Shown piece after piece: positions 1 through 12,398 of a stretch of 64,000 bases of DNA. Within the stretch, counting starts at the first letter, position 1, and each line of letters begins with the position of its first letter. The notes beneath the pieces were generated by a model. The model searched no databases and was not told the origin of the DNA. It was given only the letters and a program-made list of their open reading frames with translations. The translations under genes and the position numbers were made by a program. Origin of the DNA: Atopsyche davidsoni (taxonomy: Eukaryota > Arthropoda > Insecta > Trichoptera > Hydrobiosidae). The stretch is taken from the NCBI GenBank assembly GCA_022113835.1, contig JAILWY010000019.1, positions 1,178,001 to 1,242,000 of the forward strand, given 5' to 3'.

Positions 1-2054
1 ATTGAGTTGGCTTTAATTATTTATTTTAATATGTTCAATTAGTATAAAATTACACCTTATATTAAAGTGGGAGTTATTAACGAACGCAATCCAGCCGATT
101 GTAGATAATTAAAAATTTATGCATTATAGAATCATACGTGGTAATTAAACTTTAGATATGACACATGTCAAGTCATTTCTCTGGCAATGTCTTACTATTT
201 TTATGAAAACACTAGAATTTATGTACGGATTGAACGTCGCTGTCAGGTGCGCACAATTACCTAGTTTCTAGTGCTTAAAAACATATATTTGCATTCTTGA
301 TTATTCCTTAACAACCGAGTACACTTTTTGCTGATTTTTCTGATATAATCAATTCAACGATTAAAAACATTTTTTTTGGTTTCAAATTACTTAATATTTA
401 AAAACTTTACAAAAACCTAAGAGTTAATAAAATATTCAGGATTACTTTTGTTTTTATTATCGTTAAAATATAACAACACGTCATTACGATGAAGGTTAAT
501 GCTATTAATTGTCTTACCTAACTCTGATGAAAAAAAAACTGATAAAATTTCTTGATTGTGAAAAAAGTACCGATAGTTTTCAAATAAATTGTCATAATTA
601 AGATATACTTTACATTTGGGGGGGGATAAAAAACTTTTCATATTTTTATAAATTTACTGATATAATTTAATAAGAAATTGTTTTTTTTATTAAGAATTAA
701 AAATACGAAAATTATTTGATGAATTAATTATTTATGCGATGTCAAAGCAATTATTACGGCTTTTTTTTTTGACAAACAAGTATTTTCGAGCAAACTACTG
801 CCACTGCTGAGCAGATAGCGCTATGCGCCTCGGCGCAGCAATTGAAAACTCACCTGAGATACATTTGAAATATAATATTATTTGCACGCAGTACACAAGC
901 TGCTTGTCTTTAGTTTACCAAGTGTTACCTTTATGCGTCGGATAACTATATTTGCTGCAAATAGTAGCAAAATGTTAATTTCAGTGCAAATAGAAAGTGA
1001 ACTGCTACTATTTCAGAGAAAAAATACAATGTTACATTTTTTCCGTCTAATGGTAGAAAAAAATTGTTGATTTGCATTATTAGTAGTGGGTAATTTTCGT
1101 AATAGATTTCGTAGCGAGTACTTTTTTTTTGCATTTGATATTTTGCATGGCTAACAGGTTACCCAGTGCAAGTTCAGCCGTGATGTTTTCGCTCAATACG
1201 CTCTCCGCCATCATCCATTTTTCGCAATGGGTCGTGGGAGCACCCCGCGGGCGGATTGTTCTGCACATGTGCCGCGCCGTAATCACTTTAAGAGATTAAT
1301 CCTGCAGCATTGCAATCTCGTGCATAAAAATCTACGTTTCTCGGATGTTTAATGAGACATTATGCAGTAGTGCTTTATGTTCCTCGTTTATAATTCAATC
1401 CGAGGATCAACTTCGCTTTAAGCTTGTATCTGTGCTTTTACGGCTTGTCTTGTACTAACGTTCACGGGTCATCTGCTTCGCTCGACAGGGTTATCGTATA
1501 GTAACAATAAAAAGATTTTATTTATTTCCTAATAATCTAATGTATATAAGTATATCTGATTATTATAATTATTGTCATTTCGGCATTGAACGCTGTAACG
1601 TTTTAAAATTTATACGTGGAGTCTCAGAACTTTACGATCAACAATTGAAAGGTTTAAAAGTTTTTGTTAGTTTTCTTCATTTAGGTTACCGAGAACACGG
1701 AGAGCAAAACCTTTATTACTAAATCGGCTCAAATTAATGAATTCACGCCGCATACATTTGTGTCAATATTAGATCTTTGGAAAAGCAAGTTGGTTCATTT
1801 GAATCGATACACATTCTGTTAAGTTGCTGTAAATATGAGATCTCTGATGTTTATGTTCTCACTAAAGTTACCTGTAACAGTTTCGTGTCGAGGAATGACC
1901 TGGAAAGGTCTCTCCCAAAGTGTGTTAAATGTGTGATCAACAAGTAAGCACAAGGGCCGTGCTATACTGCCGTCCTTTTACCTGAAAATCACAATAATCA
2001 TTTATAAAAAAATAATACTTATATGAACCGTTAAAATACAATGATTATATAAAT

Positions 2055-2077
2055 ATGTATATATATATATATATACA
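2055..2077. repeat. (TA)n microsatellite
   Basis: An uninterrupted TA dinucleotide run of about 11 units. A second run of similar length sits at 2688-2705. Both are simple low-complexity repeats, useful as length-polymorphic markers. Confidence 0.9.
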
Positions 2078-2687
2078 TGTATTTTTTACACTGTTTTGTC
2101 GTAATGATATTTGTATCTTGAGTTATATTAGTGCTCTCTTTATTAGAAATTTTTCAGTTATTAAGCTTTATTCATATTTGATGTCGATCAGTAGGAAGAC
2201 TCAATGAACCGGTGGCACCGTATAGCTCAGGTTCCAAGCAAGAACTCACTCGAGGCAGCTTGCAGCGACATCACACGGCCGTGTCAATATATTAAATAAA
2301 CCTACAAATGGATTCATATTCATTTATTTTTTTAAGTAAATAATTTTAAAATTTCTGTTTCATTACCACATTACTAATGGCGAAGCAAACACTCGGCCGC
2401 CGCGCGCGTTCGTGCGCCGAGTCCTTCTGAAGCGACCGGCAACCTAAAAGCAACTGATACTAACATTCAATGTAATATTAACACCTCAAATTGTCGAATC
2501 AAGTGCCGATCTAAGTTCCTGTTATATAAAGCTAAGTATTCTGTGATTTTTTACGATTCTGATATAACAACAAGGCAAAAAAAAATACATATATTATTTT
2601 TAATTTTTATAGAGATCTTAGTTGCCACTGTATAATTCTGTTGGTGAGATATCAAAACGGACAAATTCATCGTGTTGAAGATATATG

Positions 2688-2705
2688 TATATATATATAT
2701 ATATA
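2688..2705. repeat. (TA)n microsatellite
   Basis: A TA dinucleotide run of nine units, preceded by a short interrupted ATATATG. Simple repeat. Confidence 0.85.
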
Positions 2706-4430
2706 ATAATATTATTTAATGTGAAGTGAAATACATCCCCACATGCAGCGTTAATATTTAGAAATCGGGTGCCGTGGAGTTCGAAGATGACTTGAATCTT
2801 CTGAGGTCGTAATATTAATAAAATAAAAATTCCTCAAAACGGTTTGTGGGAGAGATTTACAGCAGCACCCGAAACGCCGAGCGGGAGAGGTGGGCTTCGT
2901 AACACGACAAGGTAGAGCCGAGAGACGCATTAAAATTGATTATCTCTAAACAGGTTATCTTATCTTATATATTACTAGAAATTAATTGTTACTACGTCAT
3001 TTTTATAACATAATAACTAGTTATTAGTTTAGATAATTAGATGGGTTTCATGTCAGATGTGTATTACTTTATCGTCGGTATTTCAATTTAATAATGTAAG
3101 TAAAAAGTCATAGTAACCGAAATACCGTTGAGATTGTTACCTAATTCTCTAAACACTATCATTAGAAGAGTAGCTCTCCGCGGAACCGGCATATCAAACA
3201 ATACCGGTAATATAATATCTCGTAGTGATCTACAGAACAATGAAATATATTCGGTCACGCCCCGAGGGATTTGTTTCTTAAAATGTGTATAAACGTATTT
3301 GTGTTTTGACAAAATATAAATATAGCCACTATCAGAAAAGCTAAAAACGGTCGCACCGAGTCTGATTTGAAATGCGCCGCTTTGGCAACAATGGCGATGT
3401 CTTTCTTCATTCACAAAAATAGGTTTATTTAAATTTATTTTGGGGCTCGCACCGCTTTTGCGTAGGCTGCGTAATTTGTATGTAGGTACTAATACATATG
3501 ATGTATTAGACTAATGCGTCAGTAGGTATGATTTGTGACGTTTTTTGATTAAGTTAATTCCTCGGCGGTTCTATTGATCGCAGTCGAATTTAAATTCAAC
3601 AACATCGAGCGTCGAGAGTAGGTACTTATTTACTGTGTGCAGGCTTACCTCTTACACAATATTTTGGTCTATTTTCCATTTCTATATTTACACAAAATTC
3701 TTAGCGTTCTCAAAAATACACCATTCAAAACAAGACATTGCTACTTCTAAATATAATTCTTTATTTGCTATCTTTTGATACTTTTTTTTATAAAGTGTAA
3801 AAAAATATGCAATGAATGGATTTTTGACGAAATGTAACAAAATTATAAACCGTTTATATAATTATCAGTAAGGTTGTTACGTTTTAAATGGCCACATACA
3901 TTAAATATAATACATGTAATAAAATATTTACACCGATACACGTGTAAAACTGAACGTAATATCTGACATACAAAAATATCCTCATATATTTTCCGCTCAT
4001 ATATTATGGATATATTATGGAATAGCCATAAATCATTCATATCTTTTTAGTGTGTAATTTAGTTATTATTATTTGTATTACGGAGAGGCGAATTCTCACC
4101 ACATATACACTTTTACATTTGGAGCAAAAAACAAAACAATAAAATCACCTGCCGTAAGATTGGAATACATTAGATAGGGCGGTCGCACCTGCCGCGCGCC
4201 GCTGCGACTGCAACTGGCATTCGTCCGTTTTGATTTCGCAGATACTAATCATGGGTTATACCTTTCATTACCAAAATAATTGAAAACACGAGTCATCAAT
4301 ATAAAGTACACCAAGCGTAAGTAACATAAAATCACTATATTTTTTGTTTGTTAAATTAACACAATGAATATACTAAGCGACGTGAATGTATCACGTTATA
4401 TATGTATATATATATTTTTATTTATTTCAG

Positions 4431-4480
4431 ATAAGATGCACAATGAATACGATGAAACATTAGTCGAATCTGAAAATTGA
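4431..4480 (+). other. possible short 3' exon after a strong acceptor
   Basis: A T-rich run ending TTTATTTCAG (to 4430) is a good 3' splice signal. It is followed after five bases by ATG at 4436 and a 14-codon acidic frame (MHNEYDETLVESEN) ending in TGA at 4478-4480. The frame is also open from the splice point. No AATAAA is evident close downstream, so a terminal exon is only one possibility. The peptide is not recognised and a frame this short arises easily by chance. Confidence 0.15.
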
Positions 4481-5460
4481 AACTAAATCCCGAGTGCATT
4501 CCGAACAACAGCCGGCCGGGGCAGGTCGGTCAGAAACTTAGTAGCAGTTGCCTAAATAATTTATAATATTTTGTCTGCCGGCGTGGCCCCTGGGCGGCGC
4601 GCACCTGCCGGCCGCCGCTCCCCTCGATACCGCTTTAATAATTTGGCGGTTACATATCGACAACGCGGACACGTCACAATATTTGTTTGCTGAAATTACA
4701 CCGTCGTGCTAGTACGACATATTGAATCGTGCTTACCCCGCAGGAACACTCAACAATAACTTCAAATTTCTTTCAACCCAAGATTGATTAAGTATTCCAT
4801 GAATGCATGCTTTTTTAATGTGATTCAATGTCCGTATTTTCACATACTATATAATAAGCAATTGCTTATTAGCGATCAATATATGTAATATTTTTATTCA
4901 TTTACGAAGAATTTCAATACTTATCGAAACACGTTGTTCGAGTATCAAAATTGCTACAATCAATTTATAAGTTGTATTTCATATAATTTTCACTTGCACT
5001 ATTTGAAAAAAAATCGTTATTTTATCATAAAATTATTTTTTATTACAAACCATTATCACTTTTAATAACTATGAACCGAATTTTTAATCCATGCCTTTTA
5101 TTTTAGGATACATATATTGGATTAGAAAAGATTAGAACGGTCGATTCTTGACAATTGGTCTTTCTGACACTATTCTGCTTTACGGGAAGCCGCAGTCTCA
5201 TCATTACGCCGCCATGCCATCCAGAAGGAGCATTTTTTGTAATTTTAGAAAGATTTACTCGAAAACAAACTGCAGCTTGCGCAACACGCCTCGAGCACCG
5301 CGCTGTGCTTTTTATTCCCTTCCATGCCGCATATACTGTTATCGGAGACGTCCATGTGATATTGTTAAGTTCGTCCAATTAAAAGAAAACTTTTAGACCT
5401 TATTTTTTTCGATACTAAATCAGTTCTTGATTCTTACTTCTATTTTTTTTTTCTTTACAC
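4481..5460. other. noncoding stretch with GC-rich patch
   Basis: A GC-rich patch occupies about 4500-4640 (GGCCGG, CTGCCGGCG and GGCGGCGCGC type words) in otherwise AT-rich sequence. The overlapping frames at about 5103-5396 on both strands are mutual shadows with no recognisable protein character. No gene is supported. Confidence 0.4.
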
Positions 5461-5485
5461 TATTCTCTTCTTGTTGTAGGTGAAT
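5461..5485 (+). other. weak candidate recursive splice (ratchet) site
   Basis: The sequence TTCTCTTCTTGTTGTAG ends at 5479 and is immediately followed by GTGAAT. The pyrimidine-rich tract extends back to about 5440. An acceptor directly abutting a GT donor is the layout of a recursive splice site, in which a long intron is removed in steps and no exon is kept. The acceptor half is good. The donor half (GTGAAT rather than GTAAGT or GTGAGT) is mediocre. Alternatively this is simply an acceptor or a chance match. Confidence 0.2.
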
Positions 5486-8400
5486 GAATGCATTGTGTGT
5501 TTTTTGAATACTTTTTAATGTTTTTTTTTGTCTTTATAAATTCGTTAGTGTATAATTTTATAATTATTCATAGTGACTGCTATTTTAACCTTTTTGTACT
5601 GAAAATGGCTACGTTATTACTAAAAAAAATGATCACATAAAAAGTTTACATGGTATTTCACTATGGAAGCCTTCATTCTAGGACGTGACTCCATTATTGC
5701 ATAGTTTCTATAAAATGTCGCTTCGATCGGCAGCTAACACCAGCATAAGGTTTATGTGCAACAAGTACTCGCTATGGATTAACGGCGAATCTATTGTTTT
5801 ATTTTCTCAAACGTGTTCATAAAATGAATATAAACCATACTAAAACATGTTTATGAAAACGATCTCGAGTAGTTATTTTTCATAAATTTTCGATACAAAG
5901 AACGTATCTTATAAAAAAGCAATTATCTTTTTTAAAACGTCAACTTTAAAAATGGGGATTGTTTTTAATAAGTAAATAATTAAAAAAATTCTAGCTGCTA
6001 CAGTACTTTGGAAATAAGAAGTTTTGAACAATTTTGTTGTATGAAATAATCGACTTGTTTCTTTGGGTTTATTTTTAAAATGAGCTGTAAAGTTTTATTA
6101 ATTTTATAGTTGGAATATAATAACTATTCGTGGAGAAGTCTAGCGTCTCGGGGCGGCGGAGGAGGGGAGGGGGTGAACTAGACGAGAGAGTTTCATATTA
6201 AATTCCCCCATTAAGTATAACTTTACCATGGCTGCAACATAAAAAAACCTAATGTCATTAACTTGCGTCGGTCTTGAGCGCTTTGTATATGTTGTGTATT
6301 TATTAAAAAGTCTTTTATTTCAGAGAATCGATTTTGTCAATAATAAATTAATCGAATTTCTTTTGTATATAGAGAGTATGGCTTTTTAATTGAAAGTCAA
6401 TATGAAAGAAATTAATTAATAATGTAAGGAATTTTGTGTCCTTAATTGAATTTGTTTTTTTAACTGGTTGTTATTTTTCGAGCTCAATTTTTGGTGCTTT
6501 GAATCTAATTTGGTAAAATATTTATTAAACCACAAGACATTATTATTTTAAAATCGATACGTTCTTATTAGCTAACTCCTCTTTGCTTTGACTTGATGTT
6601 TTTATTTTCAATTTTAAATTTAATTTTGTCTTATATATGACTACAAATATTTAAATTCATTACAAGATTTGACAGTACAGTTCTTTATGTGTGAAATGTA
6701 TATAATTGAATAATATTCTTTTATTTATAATATGCTTGGTCTAAAAGCAGGTGAACAGATCACCGCATAGTTGTTTCGTTTCCCAGTCAAACCAGGTAGA
6801 ATATTGACAGGCACGGAGTTGGGGAATCTGTCATATTATGCCCTGTCCGATCTATCCAGCATACGTATCGCAGTGTAATACTTTGGCCAGATTTGTAATT
6901 AAATTCTATTAGACCCCTGCACCGTGTCAATAACAACAATAAGAGCAAATACAACTCGAAACCGGTACAACAGTCAGACTTATTGTCCTAACATTAAGTG
7001 TCCGTCTCTAGAGTGGCCTTAGCGGATCGTTTTCAAGACAAAGCCTGCTCTTTGATATCCCAACCTACCCGCACGCATTTTACAATAAAACCACAGTCAA
7101 ATCTGAAATATCTATTGGAAATTCGGACTACATTACAAAATAAAATAAGTTGAAGTATATAAATTAATTAAAAATAATATAAATGGAAAAAATGAAATAC
7201 ACTTTAGCTAGATTGTTTCAATTAAATTACAAGTAAAAGTATAGTAAGGCTTGTAACCTACATTGTTATTGCAAATCACCTGTTTTGACCTACCAGTTAG
7301 TTAGTCGGTATTATTTATTTAGATATAACCTAGAGTATATCTCTAGGAAGGATTGTAAGTAATCATGTCAACCCTTATCAGATTTTCTTTTCTTAAACAA
7401 GTCTTGATTGCAAGAATGGCTAATTACACACAAAAATAAACACTACTGACCACGCTGTACGAACTGTATTAAAGATGAATTTCATTCGATTATCTAAGAA
7501 AGTCTACTACACTCAATTGATCCGTGTCAACTAAACCTCTTTAATTATTTAGATTATTCGTAGTTTGCAAAACGATTTAAAAACAAAATTTAGGTTAATT
7601 CAATCATATTTAAATTATTAAAACACGTCTTTGCTATTAATTTATTTATAGATTTCTAATAAGCTACCAATTAGGAAATGATACAGCAATACATTTCTTT
7701 TAATACAGTTGTGCAACCCAGCTCGGTTTAAAAAGCAGGGGTGGCCGCCGTACTGCCCCAGGACGGCGTTCACAGGTAATTTTGTGTAATTGAAATTCTA
7801 GTCATTAACACGACCGAGCAGTAATAATCGAATTCCCCACTGAGATGGACCGGAGAGACGACACGTGTGCGTCCCCGACCGGCCAAACGGCCAATCGATA
7901 ATTTAACCCTTGAGCTTCGCCCGTTTAAATTGACTCTTTTTGCTCACGGTCTAGCGGCGATCTCGCCCCTCTCGTGTTCGAGAAGTGGGGTTCTTCTTGC
8001 TAATTCCACTTTACTTTTAATCCTCGGTTTATCGGTGATTTTTTTATTGCAAATTGTTTCTAACGTAGAAAGAATTTTAAAGTATCACTTGTCAATGCGT
8101 AATTTTTTTTTTTAAATATGTTATTCAGTCAAATTATATTCTCTTCATTATATATGTTTTCTTCAATCCATTTATATTAATATTTTCGTAGGTTCTTAAA
8201 ACTTCTTTTTTCATTGGTGCTATGCTGCATTTTGATTTGATGTTTCCTACGTTTCGAAATCTGTACTGGGTTTAATTTTGAAGATCCTTGAAGATGAGCC
8301 CAGCACCAGGATCACAATCTCAATTTCGGCAAAATACCTAGTCAAATATAAAAAAAAATTATTTTCATAAAATTATTTATTTTAACCATGGTAAAACCAT

Positions 8401-9027
8401 TTTTTTTTATTATTTGCATACAACGAATTAAATCTGTTAATTGAATATTATATATATAAATTTTGTTTTATTATTAATTACTTCATTGAAGTTATATTCA
8501 ACTTGTTAAAAAAGATTTTTCTTTAATGATTTTTATTCACGAAGATTTGAGTATTTGCATATTTCTCCCACAAAAATCTTATTTAACTTAAAACTTTCTG
8601 CTGTTTCTTTGCAATGGCTATAATTGTGAAGGTTTTAAAAAAGCTTATTATTTTAATCATTTGGTAAAAAAAAAACTCAAAACAAATAACGTTTCAAAGA
8701 ATCAAAATAATTCTGTACCTAAATGACATTGAAAAAGAACTATTGAAAATATTGTTTTGACAAAACAAATTGTCAAATAATTTAAAAATAATACTTTATG
8801 CTTTTATAATTATTATATTAAGTAATAAATATAATTTTATACACCTGTAAATTATTTATAAAATATGACATTACTGTCTTAGTGTTACACCCGAGCCGGA
8901 CGGACGGTCATGTGATGTTTTGGTTTTGTAAGTTTCCTATGCTTTTAAACTACGTTACAGCGTAATGTCATTTGCGTCATTCATGTTATAAGAAGACTTA
9001 CTCGCCTCTAATTATATTAAACATTAG
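5486..9027. other. AT-rich noncoding stretch
   Basis: No gene is seen. A G-rich patch at 6150-6173 has runs of four, two, two, two, four and five G. Minor GC-richer spots occur at about 7730-7770 and 7850-7985. The block from about 8100 to 8870 is almost pure A/T with poly-T and poly-A runs. Confidence 0.5.
6150..6173 (+). other. G-rich potential quadruplex motif
   Basis: Closely spaced G runs (GGGG, GG, GG, GG, GGGG, GGGGG) within 24 bases in an AT-rich setting. Such spacing could permit a G-quadruplex on the + strand, probably with two-quartet elements. Sequence-only inference. Confidence 0.35.
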
Positions 9028-9120
9028 ATTTCAAAAAAGATGCACTAAACCTGGGCGTGGATAACAGACCCTAGTGACGCCGCCTTTACGTGGTTAATAA
9101 AAGGAAACTTCAAGGTAAGT
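9028..9120 (+). other. consensus 5' splice donor with possible noncoding exon
   Basis: AAG followed by GTAAGT (9115-9120) is a perfect 5' splice consensus. The 80 bases upstream are GC-richer than their surroundings, including a short patch at about 9048-9095, and AG dinucleotides at about 9040 and 9069 could serve as acceptors. All three frames contain stops or are very short, so any exon here would be untranslated. Isolated GTAAGT matches are expected in 64 kb, hence the low confidence. Confidence 0.15.
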
Positions 9121-12100
9121 TTGCTCAAAGAAGCAAAATAACCGTCACAATTTCCATCACCTTGTTAGTCAGCATACAGAAACATTTTAACGATAGCACA
9201 AAAACAGATCAAAATAATGTCTCAAAATGCTTGTGAAGTTTCATGAAAATTCACAGATCAAATAATTATCGTTTTTCTTCAATCGCTCATGTAAGTATTA
9301 AAAAGACTGCTTTATTGCATTAAATTTACTAAAATTACAATTTTTTTCAAATTCATGTAATCTTCAACAGCGAGGATATTGAAAAAAAAAACTAAATGCA
9401 AGTAAGTTGCAGAGGTAAAACTATCCTACACTGTGACTACGCGGGCTTGGCCGAGAGCACCTTCACGTTGATCGGAGTGTGGAAATCTATTCAGTAGTAA
9501 GAGACGTACTTAGAAATTAGGTCACTGAAAGGTTACATTTATAAAATTTAATTGTGTTTAATGAACTAGATGATGCGATATTTGGGCTGCATGTATGCCA
9601 CAGTGCAAATCTGCCGTCCGCTGCGGCGACTCTCCCGAAGTCCCCGCACGCCCGACCGCTCACTAATTCAACTAATGATTGGATTTTGACGTTTGCCAAT
9701 AGACTTGATTATCGCGGATAGCAGGTCTCTCGCCTAGAACGGTGGGCGACGCCATTGACCAGACGAACGTTGTGATATCCGATTACTAACCCAAAATCTA
9801 CCTTATCTTAAAACACATCATATTAAAACTTTTATAAAAAAAAACAGTTCACCAAATGATTTTAAAGTTCTATGATTCCTTCGTTGTGTAAAAATAAAGC
9901 ACGTGATAAATTATGTAGTCTCCATAAGCTTCTGTTTTTTTTTCATCTTTATTCTACTAGATATCCAACCCCCGATGAACACAACATTCTGGGCGGGGAG
10001 GGCAGCGAGGGAGAGGCTGGCAGGCGAGCCCTTCAAAACCAATTGCGCCAGTATCCGACTTGAAACATTTTCGGAATTTATTAAACAGCATACGGGAGAA
10101 TCTTTTCATCATTTTAAAACACTAAATAGTATATTGTTCAACCGGATTAAAAAAACAAGATGTACCATGAGTATATAGCAGATACCAATATACCAGAGAT
10201 ATGAGTAAAATAGTCAAATTTAAACAAATATAAAACATTTAAATTAAATGTTAGTTAAATTATACTTTTTTTAAGCGTTGTATTAAAAAACCACAACCAA
10301 TAGTCAATATACGAAAAAATATAAAAATGTATAAAAAATACACCAAAGACAACGGAGCATTAGAGTTGTGACCGATTGCACAACTATAAGTACCGCTTCT
10401 CGTAGAAATAAAGCCATTTGCAGATATTAATATATAATTATTTTTTTTCATCTCGAGGTTATAACATGCCGTGAGTTGATTTATGTTTTTTTTTATTGTG
10501 ACACTGAGTTGTATTATTTACAATATGCATTTATTAATAACAAATACAATAACAAAGAGAACTTCTATTATAATCATATAGATTATATCGATTTTAAATA
10601 TTAAATAACGTGAAATATTTTAAATATAATTGCTTTTTTAGCTTTTTATGAAACACCTAGCTCGGGCCAATTTTTTTTAACCTTTACCATTTTTACTGAA
10701 TAATTTTTTTATAAAAATGAAAATATTTCATGTTAAAAAAATATAAATGGTTTCCTACTTTTTCAGCATGAGTAACTAAAATACAACGTTGCATTGAGGC
10801 TGTTATGCAATACTGATACGGTACCCTCTCTCACATATTGCATATTGGCTGCTGCCAGCCGGGCTGCTGCTGCGGTGAGTGTTTCGTCTCATCTCATCCA
10901 CAGAGGCAAAGGTTCTTGGTCATACTGAAATCATTAGGGCATCCTCGGAACGCAGATGCTCTGCTTACATCGCAGGACCTTCAGGTGCAAAATGCAAAGC
11001 CCGCAAATATCGAGAAAAAATTAAAGTGTCATTTTCATGCACAAGCCTACTTCATTGTGAAAATCCAATTACAGTTGCTCAAAGTGGTGTGTTTTCGGAT
11101 ATGAAAAGCGTCCTGCTGGGTCGCTCCCGGCTGGGGTCGCGCCGGACACGCGGCTTATTTGTTGGCCTAGTAGGATCGGCGATTGTGTCCGCCGACTTCG
11201 AGCAGGCTGCAGTCAAACGCACCCCGAAGTCAACCGCTCCACCCTCGACAAATTTAACTGACATATAAAGGCGTCAAAGAACAGAATGCCATGTGCAGGT
11301 TTGGCGATTTTGTAGCATGGTCAGATTATGATTAATTTTACCGCTCCCGATTTTACTGCACGATACAAGCTGTGCGTATTTTCCATATTACAAAAAATTA
11401 TATATATATTTATGCATAATATTTATTAATGACGTCTTAAATAACGTTTTGTTTCAACGAGCAATTTAATAATTTGCGGCAAATTATTCTAAAATCTGTT
11501 AAATTAAATTAATTTTTCTTAAGTATGGATACTATTGCTTCAAATGTTAAAAAAAAAACACCCAACTGCAGATAGAGCGGAGCTTATTGCGAATTCGAAT
11601 GATATTAAACTAGTACGAAGGATGCACCAAGGCAGTGCCCCCTCCTTACGAGAAAATAACTGTATTCCATGCTGTATTATATATAACGATTTTGGCGTTT
11701 ATTGTTATTACGAGACAAAAAACTTGCTACTATTAATTTTCAGAGTAGCAATTTATTTTCATATTGTTTGATTTTTTATTTTCTAAGACAACCTTACTTT
11801 TTATCCATATAAAACTTAGATGTGATATTGATTGTCAATTTATGATAAAAACCCCAAGTCCTAGTCATTGCTATAATATGGCACTATCTCTTTTCACACT
11901 TATACCGAAAACCGTGATCAACTCAACAGGGGTACAGTTTTTTTTTTGTTTTTAAATTTTTTTAACCATCTCAATGTGCTTGTGTATTATTTTTCCTTTG
12001 ATTTTAATGAGTCGTCTTTTATACTACCTACAAACGTTTCCTCCTACATCTAAGCACAAAGGCCTGGCTGTTATTACTAGTTAGGAATTGAGGCAGTTGT

Positions 12101-12369
12101 ACACGCAAGAGTGATGCTCGAGCCCTAGTGCGCTTCCCTCGGATGCCTTTGCTGGCTCGTCTCGTAAACACAAAACAGTATTAAATTATTCTCTACCAAA
12201 AGGTCAATACTGCTAATGGTAGCAATGGGAGGCGGATAATACGTTGATTTTGCTAATTATCCACTATGCGGTAAACTTGCAACCATCGCAGGTGGAACGA
12301 GATCGCTACAGCTGTGATGCCAAATCATTTTTTACAAGCAATTTACTCTGATTATGTGTAAAAAAAATA
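9121..12369. other. noncoding stretch with scattered GC patches
   Basis: GC-richer patches occur at about 9430-9480, 9590-9680, 9960-10040, 10835-10880 and 11100-11240. At 10875 a GCG/GTGAGT donor-like site follows a GCTGCTGCTGCG stretch. The frame at 10879-11268 (129 codons, +) overlaps this GC-rich block, lacks any motif I recognise, and is likely chance. The segments between are AT-rich with poly-T runs. Confidence 0.4.
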
Positions 12370-12398
12370 AATATATATATATGTGTGTGTGTGTGTGT
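12370..12398. repeat. (AT)n(GT)n compound microsatellite
   Basis: A short TA run passes directly into about eight TG units, followed by GTTTGTTTGTG. Simple compound repeat. Confidence 0.9.

Larger units (their letters stand above)
1..4427. other. AT-rich noncoding stretch with small GC patches
   Basis: I see no gene here. The sequence is AT-rich with many homopolymer A/T runs and a run of eight G at 618-625. Small GC-richer patches stand out at about 790-856, 1185-1275, 2200-2285, 2375-2440, 2850-2925 and 4170-4240. On the minus strand a textbook 5' splice signal (CAG then GTGAGT) reads across 856-848, and a weaker CAG/GTAAAA lies near 1981. No coding frame leads into either. A 108-codon minus-strand frame at 3088-3414 resembles no protein I know and is probably chance. 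Confidence 0.5.

Noticed and set aside
3088..3414. 108-codon minus-strand open frame
   Set aside because: No recognisable motif, no splice or promoter context, and a frame of this length is possible by chance in 64 kb.
10879..11268. 129-codon + frame over a GC-richer block
   Set aside because: GC-rich DNA depletes stops. Overlapping frames on other frames and strands are also open, and no domain is visible.
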